A stretch of DNA of 64,000 bases from the NCBI GenBank assembly GCA_964564545.1, contig CAZMBP010000042.1:1-64000 (forward strand), given 5' to 3'. The stretch's first letter is position 1. The number at the start of each line of letters is the position of its first letter. Below the pieces are notes generated by a model. That model saw only the letters and a program-made list of their open reading frames with translations, ran no database searches and was not told the DNA's origin. This DNA is from CAJQQY01 sp964564545. GTDB taxonomy: Bacteria > Bacteroidota > Bacteroidia > Chitinophagales > Saprospiraceae. Below are positions 44,298 to 55,000 of the stretch, in pieces. Made by a program: the position numbers and the translations under genes.

Positions 44298-47200
44298 TTA
44301 TTTTTTATTGAATTCAAAAAGTTGAATGCGACTATTATTATTTGCCACAATTACTAAAGGAGATTTACTCCCACATGAAATATAAGCCAATTTTCGAGCA
44401 TCTTTATTTGCAAAAAATCCAGATTGAGGAATCGATTGAGCTGAAAATTGATTTTTATCATTGGTCAAAAGAAGTCCTGTTCCTGCATCTGCTCTTGGTG
44501 TTTCGATTTCCGAAACATGCCAATTTCCAGCCATTAAAATATCGAGATCATTATCTTTATCAAAGTCTTGAACAAGGAAATCTTGGATGGGTGCAAGCTG
44601 TGCTCGTCCTGGTAAATTCTGAATTTCAAAATCATTTTCTCCTTTGTTCCAAAGAATAATGGAAGAAAAATTATTGGCTTGGTAATGCAGAGCGTTGTTC
44701 AGCTCTTCACCATAAATGTCAAAAAGATCAGCGTTCCCAAAAGCTTTATAAGTAGTGAATTGAGTTTTTATATCTGGAATTTGTTCAGAGGAACATTGGA
44801 GTCCTCTAACTGGATATAAATTGGAGCCAGAATAATATCCCAAGACTATATCTTGTTTTCCATTCTGATCAAAATCACCACTATAGATTTCAAATGGCTC
44901 GTCATCAGTTGCTTTGTATTTATAATTTTCACCAAGGTTTCCTAATACGTAATCTTCATCTCCATCTTGATCCAAATCTACTGCTGTAATGTTATTCCAC
45001 CAACCGACCATTTTGCCAACCTCTCCCATTTTTTCTAAAGTAAAACTGCTTCCTTCATTGGTAAAAAACATTGGATTAGTCCACTCTCCTGCAATAATCA
45101 AATCTAATTTTCCATCGCCATTATAATCCGACCAAACTGATGTTTTAATAATTCCTACATTTTCTAATTCAGGAATGACTTCGTTGGTTACATCTTTAAA
45201 TCCATCTTTGTTATTTTGAAGTAAAACACTTTTTACAGCTTTAGGGTACTTGCCGGGCAAAGCACCTCCTCCTATAAAAAGGTCTTGGTCGCCATCTTTA
45301 TCATAATCGCAAGAAGAAATTGTTCCTCCATTCGAAAAAGATTTAGGTAGTAAATTATTCGATTTTTCAAATTGACCTTTTCCATTATTCAGATAAAGTC
45401 GATCTGCTAAGAATGCTGTTTTTTTCAAAAACTCATTACTTCCACTCATTACATAAAGATCCAAATCTTGATCACCATCAGCATCAAAGAACAAAGCATC
45501 TACATCTTCATAATTGGCATCTTCAGCCAAGAGTGATTGATTACTTTTCTCAAATACTTGAGGTTTTGTTTGTAAAAATAAAGCAGCCGCTTGTTTGTGT
45601 GCTCCACCAATAAAAACATCATCCAATCCATTTCCATCTACATCTCCAACCGCTAGTGACGGTCCCATTTGAGATAATTGATGAGGTAATAAAACCTCTT
45701 CTTTGTAATCATCATAGTAAACTTCTTGGTGAGCGAAATCTAGTATTTTCTTAGCATCCAACTCTTGGAACGAAGGATTAAGATTCTCTTTATTCGCTTT
45801 TCCTTTTTTCGCATTCTTGTAATCTATGGTATGAGTTTGGTCAATTGCTAAGTCGTTGATTACCTGCTCTTTTCCATCTGGCCAAACAACTGTTAGGTTT
45901 TCTATCGTAGTTCCTGACTTCAATCCAAAATGTACCATTGGTTCGCAGGAAGATTGAAATCCTCTTGTCGTTATAAATTCTTTATACTGTATTCCCTCGC
46001 TCGTTTTAAGGGTAACTTTAGTATTGATTCCAAATCTATTTTTGGTTGGTCCATCCAATTTTAACTTGATGTATGAACCATTAGTATTATTTTGATAAAG
46101 AGATGTATTGGCATTCATGTTATTGACCACAACATCTAAATCACCATCATTATCCAAATCTCCGTAGGCCATTCCATTAGAAAATCCTTTGAAATTAAAA
46201 CCCCATTTATCTGATACTTTTTTAAACTTCAAGTCTCCTTCATATTCAAAAGCATAGTTTTCGAGAGGTGTACTTTTTAAGAAAGAATCAACTTGTGCAT
46301 ATTTGAGTTTGTTATTAAATTTCTGAGCGTAGTCATTTGCTTTTTTTGAAAAATCCTTGTCTTGAGTGTCTTTTAGCCAACCATTAACGACTAGCAAATC
46401 ATTGTCTCCATCCTGATCATAATCTCCAAAAAGAGAACTCCAACTCCAATCCGTTTTTGCAATCCCAGCATAATCAGCAATATCACTAAAATGCCCATTT
46501 CCATTATTGAGGTGAAACGAGTTACGCATATATTGATAATGCAAATCACTATCCACCAACAAATGAAACAGGTCAGCATCCATGGGAGCCATGTTCGTTT
46601 TTTGCCGTGAATTATTTTCGGAAAGCATCTCACCTACGAAAATGTCGAGGTTTTTATCATTATTAATATCCACCAAATCGATCCCCATTGCAAAATAAGA
46701 AGTGTGTGGAAAATATTCTTTGAGTGATTCTGTAAAGGTTCCATCACCATTATTAAGGTAATAATAATCGTGAGCTTGAAAATCATTAGACACATAAACA
46801 TCAGTCCAACCATCATTATTCAAGTCAGCCGCCACTAAACCTAATCCCCAACCATGATTAAATATTCCTACTTTTTTTCCAGATTCAGTATAAGTTCCAT
46901 CTGCATTTTTGATATAAAACTTGTCAGTATTCTCATCAGTAGGATTATTAATTTTGGCAATTACTTGTTCGGTAGATTGTCTAAATACTTTTGGATGATT
47001 TGAAAGATACATATCCAAATCTCCATCTTTATCATAATCAAAAAAGACAGATTGTATCGATCGACTTCCGTCATCAATTCCATACTTGGCTGCTGACTCT
47101 GTAAACGTATTGTCTTTATTATTTAAAAAGAGAAGATTCTTTCTGTCTTTCGGATCTTTTGCCCAGCCAGCTCGACAGACATATAAATCTGTCCAACCAT

Positions 47201-47603
47201 CATTATTGACATCGGTAAAACTTACCCCAGTTTTGCATCCTTTGAATTTATCAATACCCGAAGTGCTACTGATATCTTTAAACTTAAAGTTTCCAAGATT
47301 CAGATATAATTTATCTGCTTTTTGCGTCGAAGTAAAATAGACATCTGGCAAATCATCATTATTAATGTCAACCAATGCAACTCCCCCTCCATTATATAAA
47401 TAAGTATATCCGAAATAATTGATATTATCATTTTCGACGATACGGTTACTAAAGTACAGATTGGTTTTCTTGGGGTGCATTTCGGTAAAAACCTTTGATT
47501 CTACTTTGGGAGTTTCGACTGGTGCAGGCTCTCCGTTTGTATTATCATTTTTACAAGTAAATAGCAAACAAGAAATAATGAGTAGATGATATAAATATTT
47601 CAT
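44298..47603 (-). CDS. FG-GAP/VCBS-repeat lipoprotein with ASPIC/UnbV domain
   Basis: A 1,101-residue outer-envelope lipoprotein of the CRTAC1-like family. The signal ends in LLFTC with the lipidated Cys near residue 17. About fourteen calcium-binding DxNxDGxxD loops are seen (DINNDDLPD, DVNNDGWTD, DYDKDGDLD, DLNNDGWTD, DLDNDGDLD, DADGDQDLD, DYNGDGKLD and others), forming two seven-bladed integrin-alpha-like propellers. Between them, around residues 510-590, lies an ASPIC/UnbV segment (GFQSSCEPMVHFGLKSG, VVWPDGKEQVI). Such proteins are often paired with SusCD-type uptake systems, but none is adjacent here. Function is presumably carbohydrate or surface-ligand binding. Confidence 0.88.
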   Translation of the reverse strand: MKYLYHLLIISCLLFTCKNDNTNGEPAPVETPKVESKVFTEMHPKKTNLYFSNRIVENDNINYFGYTYLYNGGGVALVDINNDDLPDVYFTSTQKADKLYLNLGNFKFKDISSTSGIDKFKGCKTGVSFTDVNNDGWTDLYVCRAGWAKDPKDRKNLLFLNNKDNTFTESAAKYGIDDGSRSIQSVFFDYDKDGDLDMYLSNHPKVFRQSTEQVIAKINNPTDENTDKFYIKNADGTYTESGKKVGIFNHGWGLGLVAADLNNDGWTDVYVSNDFQAHDYYYLNNGDGTFTESLKEYFPHTSYFAMGIDLVDINNDKNLDIFVGEMLSENNSRQKTNMAPMDADLFHLLVDSDLHYQYMRNSFHLNNGNGHFSDIADYAGIAKTDWSWSSLFGDYDQDGDNDLLVVNGWLKDTQDKDFSKKANDYAQKFNNKLKYAQVDSFLKSTPLENYAFEYEGDLKFKKVSDKWGFNFKGFSNGMAYGDLDNDGDLDVVVNNMNANTSLYQNNTNGSYIKLKLDGPTKNRFGINTKVTLKTSEGIQYKEFITTRGFQSSCEPMVHFGLKSGTTIENLTVVWPDGKEQVINDLAIDQTHTIDYKNAKKGKANKENLNPSFQELDAKKILDFAHQEVYYDDYKEEVLLPHQLSQMGPSLAVGDVDGNGLDDVFIGGAHKQAAALFLQTKPQVFEKSNQSLLAEDANYEDVDALFFDADGDQDLDLYVMSGSNEFLKKTAFLADRLYLNNGKGQFEKSNNLLPKSFSNGGTISSCDYDKDGDQDLFIGGGALPGKYPKAVKSVLLQNNKDGFKDVTNEVIPELENVGIIKTSVWSDYNGDGKLDLIIAGEWTNPMFFTNEGSSFTLEKMGEVGKMVGWWNNITAVDLDQDGDEDYVLGNLGENYKYKATDDEPFEIYSGDFDQNGKQDIVLGYYSGSNLYPVRGLQCSSEQIPDIKTQFTTYKAFGNADLFDIYGEELNNALHYQANNFSSIILWNKGENDFEIQNLPGRAQLAPIQDFLVQDFDKDNDLDILMAGNWHVSEIETPRADAGTGLLLTNDKNQFSAQSIPQSGFFANKDARKLAYISCGSKSPLVIVANNNSRIQLFEFNKK

Positions 47604-47859
47604 TCCTTTTATTTAAATATTGATATGTTTTTTTGTCTGTAACATTTTTAAAATATAGCTCAAGAATCAAACCAGATATAAATAAAATTTATATATCAGT
47701 ATAAAACAAACAGAAATTTTAGATGCTTAAAACGGAAGGAGGATAAATATGGCTAGAGTGAATATATTATTAATTCGACTTTGCTAAGATATGAACTTTG
47801 TTTTAGATACTAAAACAAAATGATTGGATAAAATGGAGAGGGGCTTTGATAAAACGACA

Positions 47860-47891
47860 AAAGCCTGATAATCAAACGATTACCAGGCTTT
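47860..47891 (-). terminator. Terminator of initiator tRNA gene
   Basis: A 14-bp stem with one mismatch (aaagcctgataatc at 47860-47873, gattaccaggcttt at 47878-47891) and loop aaac. It lies 6 bases beyond the tRNA 3' end on the minus strand and would end its transcript. Confidence 0.88.
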
Positions 47892-47896
47892 CTTTG

Positions 47897-47969
<73 letters not shown>

Positions 47970-48111
47970 ATATTACCATTCGACAACGACTGACAAGCTT
48001 TTCTATTCATTTATAGATGACCGCTTTGCGATATCGGATTGCAAAAGTAAAGTCTTTTTTGAATTAAACAAACAATTTGCTACTTATTTCTAAAGTTAAT
48101 TTTAAATAAAT

Positions 48112-48119
48112 TAATTTTG
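48112..48119 (+). promoter_or_regulatory. Candidate -7 box for the nucleotide-sugar gene set
   Basis: TAATTTTG fits the Bacteroidota -7 consensus TAnnTTTG and lies 46 bases before the ATG at 48165. A TTTG at the expected 19-21 base distance is not present, so this is only a partial match. Confidence 0.4.
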
Positions 48120-48164
48120 CACCACATTTAGATATTCCTACATTATTAAATCAACATTTTTCAT

Positions 48165-49382
48165 ATGAAAAAAATACCTTTTTCACCACCAAAAATGGAC
48201 AAAGCAATTGTCGATGAAGTCGTAGCAACCTTGAATTCAGGTTGGATTACAACTGGTCCTCGAACAAAAGCACTCGAAAAAGAGGTGGAAAAATTAGCGC
48301 AAGTTCCTCGTGTTCTTTGTGTCAATTCTTGTACTGGTGGTTTGGAATTGATGATGAGATGGTTTGGGATTCAAGAAGGAGATGAAGTGATTGTTCCTGC
48401 GTTCACTTATTGCGCTACAGCAAATGTGGTTTTGCATTGTGGAGCAACGCCTGTTATGGTTGATGTCAAATCAGACGATTTCACAATTGATATTGAAGCG
48501 GTAAAAAATGCAATTACTCCAAAAACAAAAGCAATCGTTCCTGTAGACTTGGGAGGAATGCCGGTTGACTATGCTGAACTTTTGAGTTTGGTGAAATCTG
48601 ATGAAATTAAAAATCAATTTCAACCTCGAACTGATATTCAAAAACAATTAAATCGAATCGCAGTCATCACCGATGCGGCTCATTCCATCGGAGCAAGTTA
48701 CCTCGATCAACCTGCTGCAAAGCAAGCTGATATAACTGTTTTTTCTTTTCATGCGGTCAAAAATTTAACAACTGCTGAAGGTGGAGCAATTTGCTTAAAC
48801 TTACCTGATAGTTTTGACTCAGATGAAATTTATAAAAAACTAAATACCAAAACCGTGCATGGTCAATCTAAAGATGCTCTAGCCAAGTTTGGAAAAAACT
48901 CTTGGGAATATGATGTGGTGGAAGCTGGTTATAAATTCAATATGCCTGATGTTTTAGCTGCTATTGGATTGGTGGAAATCAAAAGATATCAAGAAGAAAC
49001 ATTGATAAAACGTAAAGCCATTTTTGATCTTTACACTCAACTTTTGTCAAAATATGAATGGGCAGAATTACCTGTTTATGAAACAGAGGAAAAGGTATCT
49101 TCTTATCATTTATATTTATTGCGAATAAAAAACATTTCTTTGAAGCAGCGCAATGCCATCATTCAACGTATTTTCGATGCAGGCGTTTCGGTGAATGTTC
49201 ATTATAAACCTCTGCCAGAATTAACGCTTTATAAAAACTTGGGTTATCAATCAAAAGACTATCCTGTTTCTCTTGATACTTTTCATCGAGTGATTACTTT
49301 ACCTGTTTTTTATGATTTGGAAAAAGAACAAGTAGAAAGAGTCGTTGATGTAATTGTAGAGGCTGTTGAACATTTTTTATAA
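48165..49382 (+). CDS. DegT/DnrJ/EryC1/StrS-family PLP-dependent sugar aminotransferase
   Basis: A 405-residue aminotransferase acting on a nucleotide-linked keto-sugar, replacing the keto group by an amino group with glutamate as donor. The PLP-binding Lys199 lies in FSFHAVKNLTTAEGGA, Asp170 in VITDAAHSIGA contacts the PLP ring nitrogen, and GWITTGP near residue 26 is the family N-terminal signature. It heads a three-gene set with a phosphoglycosyl transferase 18 bases downstream and a 4,6-dehydratase. By context it would act on the 4-keto sugar made by the dehydratase, as PglE or PseC do. The exact sugar is not provable from sequence. Confidence 0.93.
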   Translation: MKKIPFSPPKMDKAIVDEVVATLNSGWITTGPRTKALEKEVEKLAQVPRVLCVNSCTGGLELMMRWFGIQEGDEVIVPAFTYCATANVVLHCGATPVMVDVKSDDFTIDIEAVKNAITPKTKAIVPVDLGGMPVDYAELLSLVKSDEIKNQFQPRTDIQKQLNRIAVITDAAHSIGASYLDQPAAKQADITVFSFHAVKNLTTAEGGAICLNLPDSFDSDEIYKKLNTKTVHGQSKDALAKFGKNSWEYDVVEAGYKFNMPDVLAAIGLVEIKRYQEETLIKRKAIFDLYTQLLSKYEWAELPVYETEEKVSSYHLYLLRIKNISLKQRNAIIQRIFDAGVSVNVHYKPLPELTLYKNLGYQSKDYPVSLDTFHRVITLPVFYDLEKEQVERVVDVIVEAVEHFL

Positions 49383-49400
49383 AAATAAACTCCTTCTAAA

Positions 49401-49988
49401 GTGAAGCGAATTTTTGACATATTATTTTCTGTAAGTGTATTGTTACTACTTCTTCCGATTTTATTCATCATTGGAATTTCGATTATTTTGGAATCACGTG
49501 GGGGAATGTTTTTTTCTCAAAAAAGAGTTGGAAAAAATGAACAACCATTTCAGATTTTAAAATTCAGAACCATGTTTTTGGACTCCGAAAAAAAAGGTCA
49601 AATTACCGTTGGAGAAAGAGATCCAAGAATTACGCGAGTTGGTTTTTTTTTGAGAAACTACAAACTGGATGAGTTACCTCAATTTTGGAATGTGTTGATT
49701 GGAGAAATGAGTATTGTTGGGCCCCGCCCCGAAGTACCTTATTATGTGGGTTTTTATAATGAAGAACAAAGACAAGTTTTCAAAGTAAAACCAGGAATTA
49801 CAGATTACGCTTCGCTAAAATATTTTGATGAAAATGTATTATTAGGAAAAAGTGAAGATCCCGAAAAAACTTACATCCATGAAATCATGCCTCAAAAATT
49901 AGCACTTAATTTGGAGTATGTTAAAAATCAAAGTTTCTTAAATGATATAAAAATCATTGGGAAAACGGCATTAAGAATTTTAAAATAA
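49401..49988 (+). CDS. PglC-like phosphoglycosyl transferase (bacterial sugar transferase)
   Basis: A 195-residue monotopic membrane enzyme that transfers a phospho-sugar from a UDP-sugar to undecaprenyl phosphate, the first step of glycan assembly. It has a hydrophobic re-entrant N-terminal helix (IFDILFSVSVLLLLLPILF), the FRTM motif, the catalytic pair Asp90-Glu91 in KLDELPQFWN, and the GEMSIVGPRPE signature. The start codon is GTG at 49401, 18 bases after the preceding stop. Its minimal PglC size (no extra N-terminal membrane domain) fits a diamino-sugar substrate such as bacillosamine, which is inference. Confidence 0.93.
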   Translation: MKRIFDILFSVSVLLLLLPILFIIGISIILESRGGMFFSQKRVGKNEQPFQILKFRTMFLDSEKKGQITVGERDPRITRVGFFLRNYKLDELPQFWNVLIGEMSIVGPRPEVPYYVGFYNEEQRQVFKVKPGITDYASLKYFDENVLLGKSEDPEKTYIHEIMPQKLALNLEYVKNQSFLNDIKIIGKTALRILK

Positions 49989-50000
49989 TTATAAACATAA

Positions 50001-50104
50001 AGTGTATAATTTTACCAAATAGGCACATAGAAAACATAGATTGTCAACTTTACATATCTATACTTTCTATGTGCCAATGTGGTAAAAAAACACTCTATGG
50101 TTTT
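50001..50104. repeat. Imperfect inverted repeat between sugar-transferase and dehydratase genes
   Basis: Arms 50001-50033 and 50074-50104 are near-complementary; both contain ggcacatagaaa / tttctatgtgcc and end in agtgt / cact. The ctatgtgcc-type words resemble a dispersed Bacteroidota intergenic repeat (recalled). It separates the PglC-like gene from the next start by 131 bases and may partly terminate or stabilise the upstream transcript. Confidence 0.6.
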
Positions 50105-50119
50105 CACTAAAAAAATAAA

Positions 50120-51994
50120 ATGCAACAAATTTCTCGTTGGGGAATCTTAATTATTGACATTGGAATCATTGTCTTCTCGCTAGTGCTTGCACACTTGTTG
50201 CGTTTCAATTTCAATATTCCAACAACTGAAGATTATGACAATTTGCTTTATGGCGCACCTGTGATGATTGCATTTCGAGTGTTCAGCTTTTTTGTTTTTA
50301 AAACCTATGCAGGCATCATTTTTCATACTAGTATCGAAGATGCACAACGAATTTTTTGGGCAGTTTTGAGCGGGAGTATTTTTATGGCAACGTTGGGGAA
50401 TTTTGGTTTTTATTATACCACCGGACATTTTGCACTTCCCTACTCTATTTTAATTATTGATTTTTTGATTTCCATTTTTTTGCTGACTGCTTATCGCGCT
50501 TTGGTGAAAATTTTATACATCGAATTTCGAAATGGAAAAAAGGATAAAAAATTCGTAGCAGTTTACGGTGCAGGAGAAACTGGAATCACTACTAAAACTG
50601 CCCTCGAAAGAGACATGGGAAATAAGTTTTCTGTCAATGCTTTTTTTGATAACAATACTAATTATCGAAAGAAAAGATTGCTCGGTGTTCCAATTTATCC
50701 AGCCAAATTTTTAGAAAGATATCTCCTAGCGAATCAACCTCAACTTTTAGTTATTGCTGATAATAAAATATCTACAGAAAAAAAACAAAGCATTATCGAA
50801 CTCTGCTTAAAATATAATGTCAAAGTTCGCAATGTCCCTCCTGTCGATAGATGGATCAACGGAGAACTTAGTTTAAATCAAATCAAAGAGATCAAAATCG
50901 ATGATTTATTAGAGCGTGACCCAATCCAATTAGATTTGGAAAATATAGAAAACCAACTCAAAAATAAAACAATTTTAATCACAGGTGCAGCTGGTTCTAT
51001 CGGTAGTGAAATTGCGCGACAAGTACTGCGTTTTCATCCTAAACTTTTAGTGCTTTTGGATCAAGCTGAAACCCCACTTTACGAAATCGACATCGAACTT
51101 ACCAATACATTTCCACATCTCAAACATGAAGTGGTCATTGCTGATATTCGCAACCGTGAACGGATGCACAATGTTTTTAAATCTTTCCGTCCTGACATCG
51201 TTTACCATGCTGCTGCTTACAAACATGTTCCGATAATGGAAGACAATCCTTCCGAAGCTATTTTCACAAACGTAAGAGGAACAAGTATTACAGCTGATTT
51301 AGCTACAAAGTTCGGAGTAGAGAAATTTGTATTTGTCAGTACTGACAAAGCAGTCAATCCAACTAACATCATGGGTGCTAGTAAACGTATGGCGGAAATA
51401 TATGTACAATCACTAAATCATTCGAAATACCATAACAATGCTTCTACAAAATTTATCACTACTCGTTTTGGGAATGTTTTAGGTAGCAATGGCTCTGTTA
51501 TTCCTTTGTTTAAAAAACAAATAGCTTCGGGTGGCCCAGTCACCGTGACACACCCTGAAATGACTCGTTATTTTATGACAATTCCCGAAGCGTGTCAATT
51601 AGTTTTGGAAGCTGGATGCATGGGAAAAGGAGGAGAGATTTATGTTTTCGACATGGGGAAATCTATCAAAATTTTAGACCTAGCAAAGCGAATGATTCGA
51701 CTTTCAGGATTGGAACTAGGAAAGGATATCCAAATCACATTTACTGGGTTTCGACCGGGAGAAAAATTGTACGAAGAGTTACTTAACCCTTCGGAAACAA
51801 GTTTGCCAACTCATCATCAAAAAATTATGATCGCCACCGTTCGCGAATATGATTTTGAAAAAGTCAAAACTGTTGTCAACGAACTCATTCATCTTTTTGA
51901 CAAACAAAATAATAATGACCTTGTCAAAATTTTAAAAAATTATATTCCTGAATATAAAAGCAATAACTCTATTTTTGAGGAATTAGATAAATAA
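50120..51994 (+). CDS. Membrane-bound nucleotide-sugar 4,6-dehydratase/epimerase (PglF/WbpM/CapD-like)
   Basis: A 624-residue enzyme with four N-terminal transmembrane helices (residues about 8-140), a CoA-binding-like Rossmann domain (VAVYGAGETG) and a C-terminal extended short-chain dehydrogenase domain. That domain has the NAD-binding motif TGAAGSIGSE near residue 290, AAAYKHVPIME, the STDKA motif near 407, and GASKRMAE, where Ser replaces the usual Tyr partner of Lys, as in WbpM/PglF-type enzymes. These oxidise UDP-GlcNAc to the 4-keto-6-deoxy sugar. With the aminotransferase and PglC-like enzyme it gives a plausible diamino-sugar route; no N-acetyltransferase gene is visible here. It could instead belong to polysaccharide capsule synthesis. 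Confidence 0.93.
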   Translation: MQQISRWGILIIDIGIIVFSLVLAHLLRFNFNIPTTEDYDNLLYGAPVMIAFRVFSFFVFKTYAGIIFHTSIEDAQRIFWAVLSGSIFMATLGNFGFYYTTGHFALPYSILIIDFLISIFLLTAYRALVKILYIEFRNGKKDKKFVAVYGAGETGITTKTALERDMGNKFSVNAFFDNNTNYRKKRLLGVPIYPAKFLERYLLANQPQLLVIADNKISTEKKQSIIELCLKYNVKVRNVPPVDRWINGELSLNQIKEIKIDDLLERDPIQLDLENIENQLKNKTILITGAAGSIGSEIARQVLRFHPKLLVLLDQAETPLYEIDIELTNTFPHLKHEVVIADIRNRERMHNVFKSFRPDIVYHAAAYKHVPIMEDNPSEAIFTNVRGTSITADLATKFGVEKFVFVSTDKAVNPTNIMGASKRMAEIYVQSLNHSKYHNNASTKFITTRFGNVLGSNGSVIPLFKKQIASGGPVTVTHPEMTRYFMTIPEACQLVLEAGCMGKGGEIYVFDMGKSIKILDLAKRMIRLSGLELGKDIQITFTGFRPGEKLYEELLNPSETSLPTHHQKIMIATVREYDFEKVKTVVNELIHLFDKQNNNDLVKILKNYIPEYKSNNSIFEELDK

Positions 51995-52033
51995 ATTAGT
52001 GTTGAGTGTTTTTGTCAACTCTTCATTAAAAAA

Positions 52034-55000
52034 TCACTTTGTATTTTCAATTACTTCTCTAATGCTCTTTGCCACTTCCATAAATGCTTCATCTGTATTT
52101 TCCCATTGAGAAATTGCTTTCAGTTGTTGCGCCTTAGGTTCTTTTGGGATCATTTCCATATCAGAAAATGCTAATCCACTAAAATCAAATGGACGCAAAT
52201 AAATTGGAATCACTCGCTTTACTCTCTCACTCGAATTATTTTTCAATTCCATCGCCAAGGGAATTTCCTTTTCCCAAATATAACTTGAAGCAATAAAGTC
52301 TGCACTCACCAAAAACAAAATAATATCTGAATTCCGAAGATTACTTTTTATGGATTCATCCCATTCATCTCCAGCTTGAATGGCTTTATCACTCCAGGTT
52401 TCGATTTTTTCCAAACGCTTTAGTGGAGCAAGATGAACAGCCAATTGATTCATGATTGCTGTGTCTTTGTGGGAGTAGGAAAAGAAAACTTTTAATGGTC
52501 GTTGAGGTTGGTCATCTAACAATAATTCAAAATCATGAATGCGTAATCTTTTTTCTGGAGCCAACTCTCCATCAAACATTATATTTGGAATAGATTTAAT
52601 AAAAACCGATTCTTTTCTATTCTCATTACAGAGCTTAAGGTAATTGACAAAGTCTTCGCCATTGGTAGACACCTCCATCTTTTTCAACCAGCGAGGAGCA
52701 TCCTCTTTTTCATATTTAGTTGTCCAACTATTTGCTCGATGATGTATATCTGAATAAATGATTTTGCTCTTCAAGTTTTTCTGTTCATTTAGAGAAAATT
52801 CTAATCCACTATTTTCTCTATGTATTTTAGTCAAATCTTTCTCATCTAATATTTCTGCGATGATATGAAAAACCTCTTTTTGAATATCTCTTGCCGCAGC
52901 TGAAGGTTGCGCTCCAATTAGAAAAACACCATGCTCATTGTCCATGGATTGATCATCCATAGAATCAGATTCTTGGGAAGGCATGATACCTTTAAACATC
53001 ACTTTAGTTCCTTTTTTCTCAAAAAGAATTCCTTGCTTCCAATAATATTTAGCATCTACATTTTGGGACATTCCATAAAAGAAAATCATTCGCTGCAACA
53101 CTTTTCTGAAAAAATACAAAGGCAATCGAACATAATATGCTTTCTGTTGCATTCCATTGGCAGCTATCGCATACAGGTCTTCCACAGGATGCGTTTCAGG
53201 CAAATATTGAGGTGCAACAAAAGTGTCTGGTTCATCTACTTTCTCAAAAACAATTTCCATTTCTTTCATCAATGCTAGAACAGTTTCCTCGTCTAAACCC
53301 TTTTTTGCATGAATATCTTTTTTGGAAAAAACGCCACTCCTAGCTCTTACGGTCTCATTTAAAATTTTATAAATTCCAGTCGTTACCCAAATCGGATCTA
53401 GATAAACCGTATCATTTAAAATCTCATCATTTCCAAAATAAATTACCAAACCAGAATTGTGCAACCACCTCGGCATCGTATATGTTTCATTTTCTGTCAA
53501 CTCTGGTTCTATTTCCAAACAGGCTTTTTCGAAGTCTTTAATATTTATACTTTTCCCTACTTTTAGATGTTTGGAAAATGGGTTTTTGGAATTCTTCCTT
53601 TTCGCTTTTGAAACTTCCACCACAGCATCTCTGATTTTCAACCAAGCGATTGATCTCTTTTGCTCTGCCTTTCTTTTTAAAATTTCATCAAAACAATCTG
53701 ACAAGTCGTTACAAAAAGTATCGAAGCTCCATTTATATTTTGAAGTGCCTGTTTTGGCTGCCTCATGCAAACTGATATGATGATCGCCAAAGATGTTGTA
53801 TTCATCAATCCACGTGGTTGAAATTCTTTGCCTTTGGTCTTTGTCCACTTTATTTTGCACAATTAAAATAGGACTATCAGGAGCAAAATGACGAATATTA
53901 TCCAACCAATATTTATAGTGATAATGTTGTAGATCTTCACTATCCTCTTCTCTCACTTCAGTTGAAATAATATCATTCCTATTGGTATCCGTTTCCCATA
54001 GCAAAATATAAACAGCATGATTACTGAGGAATAATCGGAACGTTCCATGGTAATATTCTTGTCCTCCAAAGTCCCAAATATTAGCTGCAACTTTATCTTT
54101 TAATGATTTAAAAGCTGGGGAAACTTTTCCTTTCGGCAACCAACGATTGAGTCGAATGCCATGAGTTGTTTCTCTTTTTTTATCGAGTTTTCCATTTTCA
54201 AAAAACTTACTGAGTTGGGTTTTTCCAGCACCGCTATTGCCAACGAAGATTAATTTTACATCGTCGATTTCCGGAGTCGGTTTTACTTCATCTTTCTCCT
54301 CAAAGAGGTCTTCGAAATTTTTATTCCCATCTAAAATATCCCTCGTTTGTTCATCAAAAATAGGTGGAATATTACTAGATGGGATTTCTAGGTTTGGTTG
54401 GATTTCTATTTCTTGTTGGATATTGGAAGTTATGTCTCGAGTTCTTCCTTCGAAGAAGGCTCGAATTTGTTGGATGTCATTGGTCTGCCAGACTTCTGGA
54501 GGACAGTCAGAAATATTATTTCCTTCTATAAATAACACTTTTAATTTTGGAACATTTATCAAAGGTTCAATTTCCTTAATCCAATTTGACTCAATAGTAA
54601 GAGAATGCAAATTATAGAGCATAGCAAGTGGCGTAATATCCCTAATACTATTTTGACTAAGATTTAATGATTCTAATTTTTCCAAATTTACAATCGTAGA
54701 AATATCAGAAATTTTATTGAAATCAAGATTTAAAGACTTTAAGTTTTTTAGATAACTGAGAAAAGAGATGTCTGAAATATCATTGTAACTTAAATCCAAT
54801 GAATTTATTTTTTTCAGATCATGAGCAAAAGAGATATCTGAAATATCATTATTCTGAAGGATTAAAGATTGTAATTCATCTAGGTTTTCGGGAAAAGGAA
54901 GAATTGAAATACCATTACTGCTAAGGTCTAGAAATTGCAAATTCTTCAAATTTCGTAATCCCCCTATATCTGAAATCCTATTTTTGGATAGATCAATATA

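Noticed and set aside
51995..52033. Terminator between the dehydratase and ROCO genes
   Set aside because: Only a 5-base stem (gttga / tcaac) is visible in this 39-base convergent gap; too weak to call.
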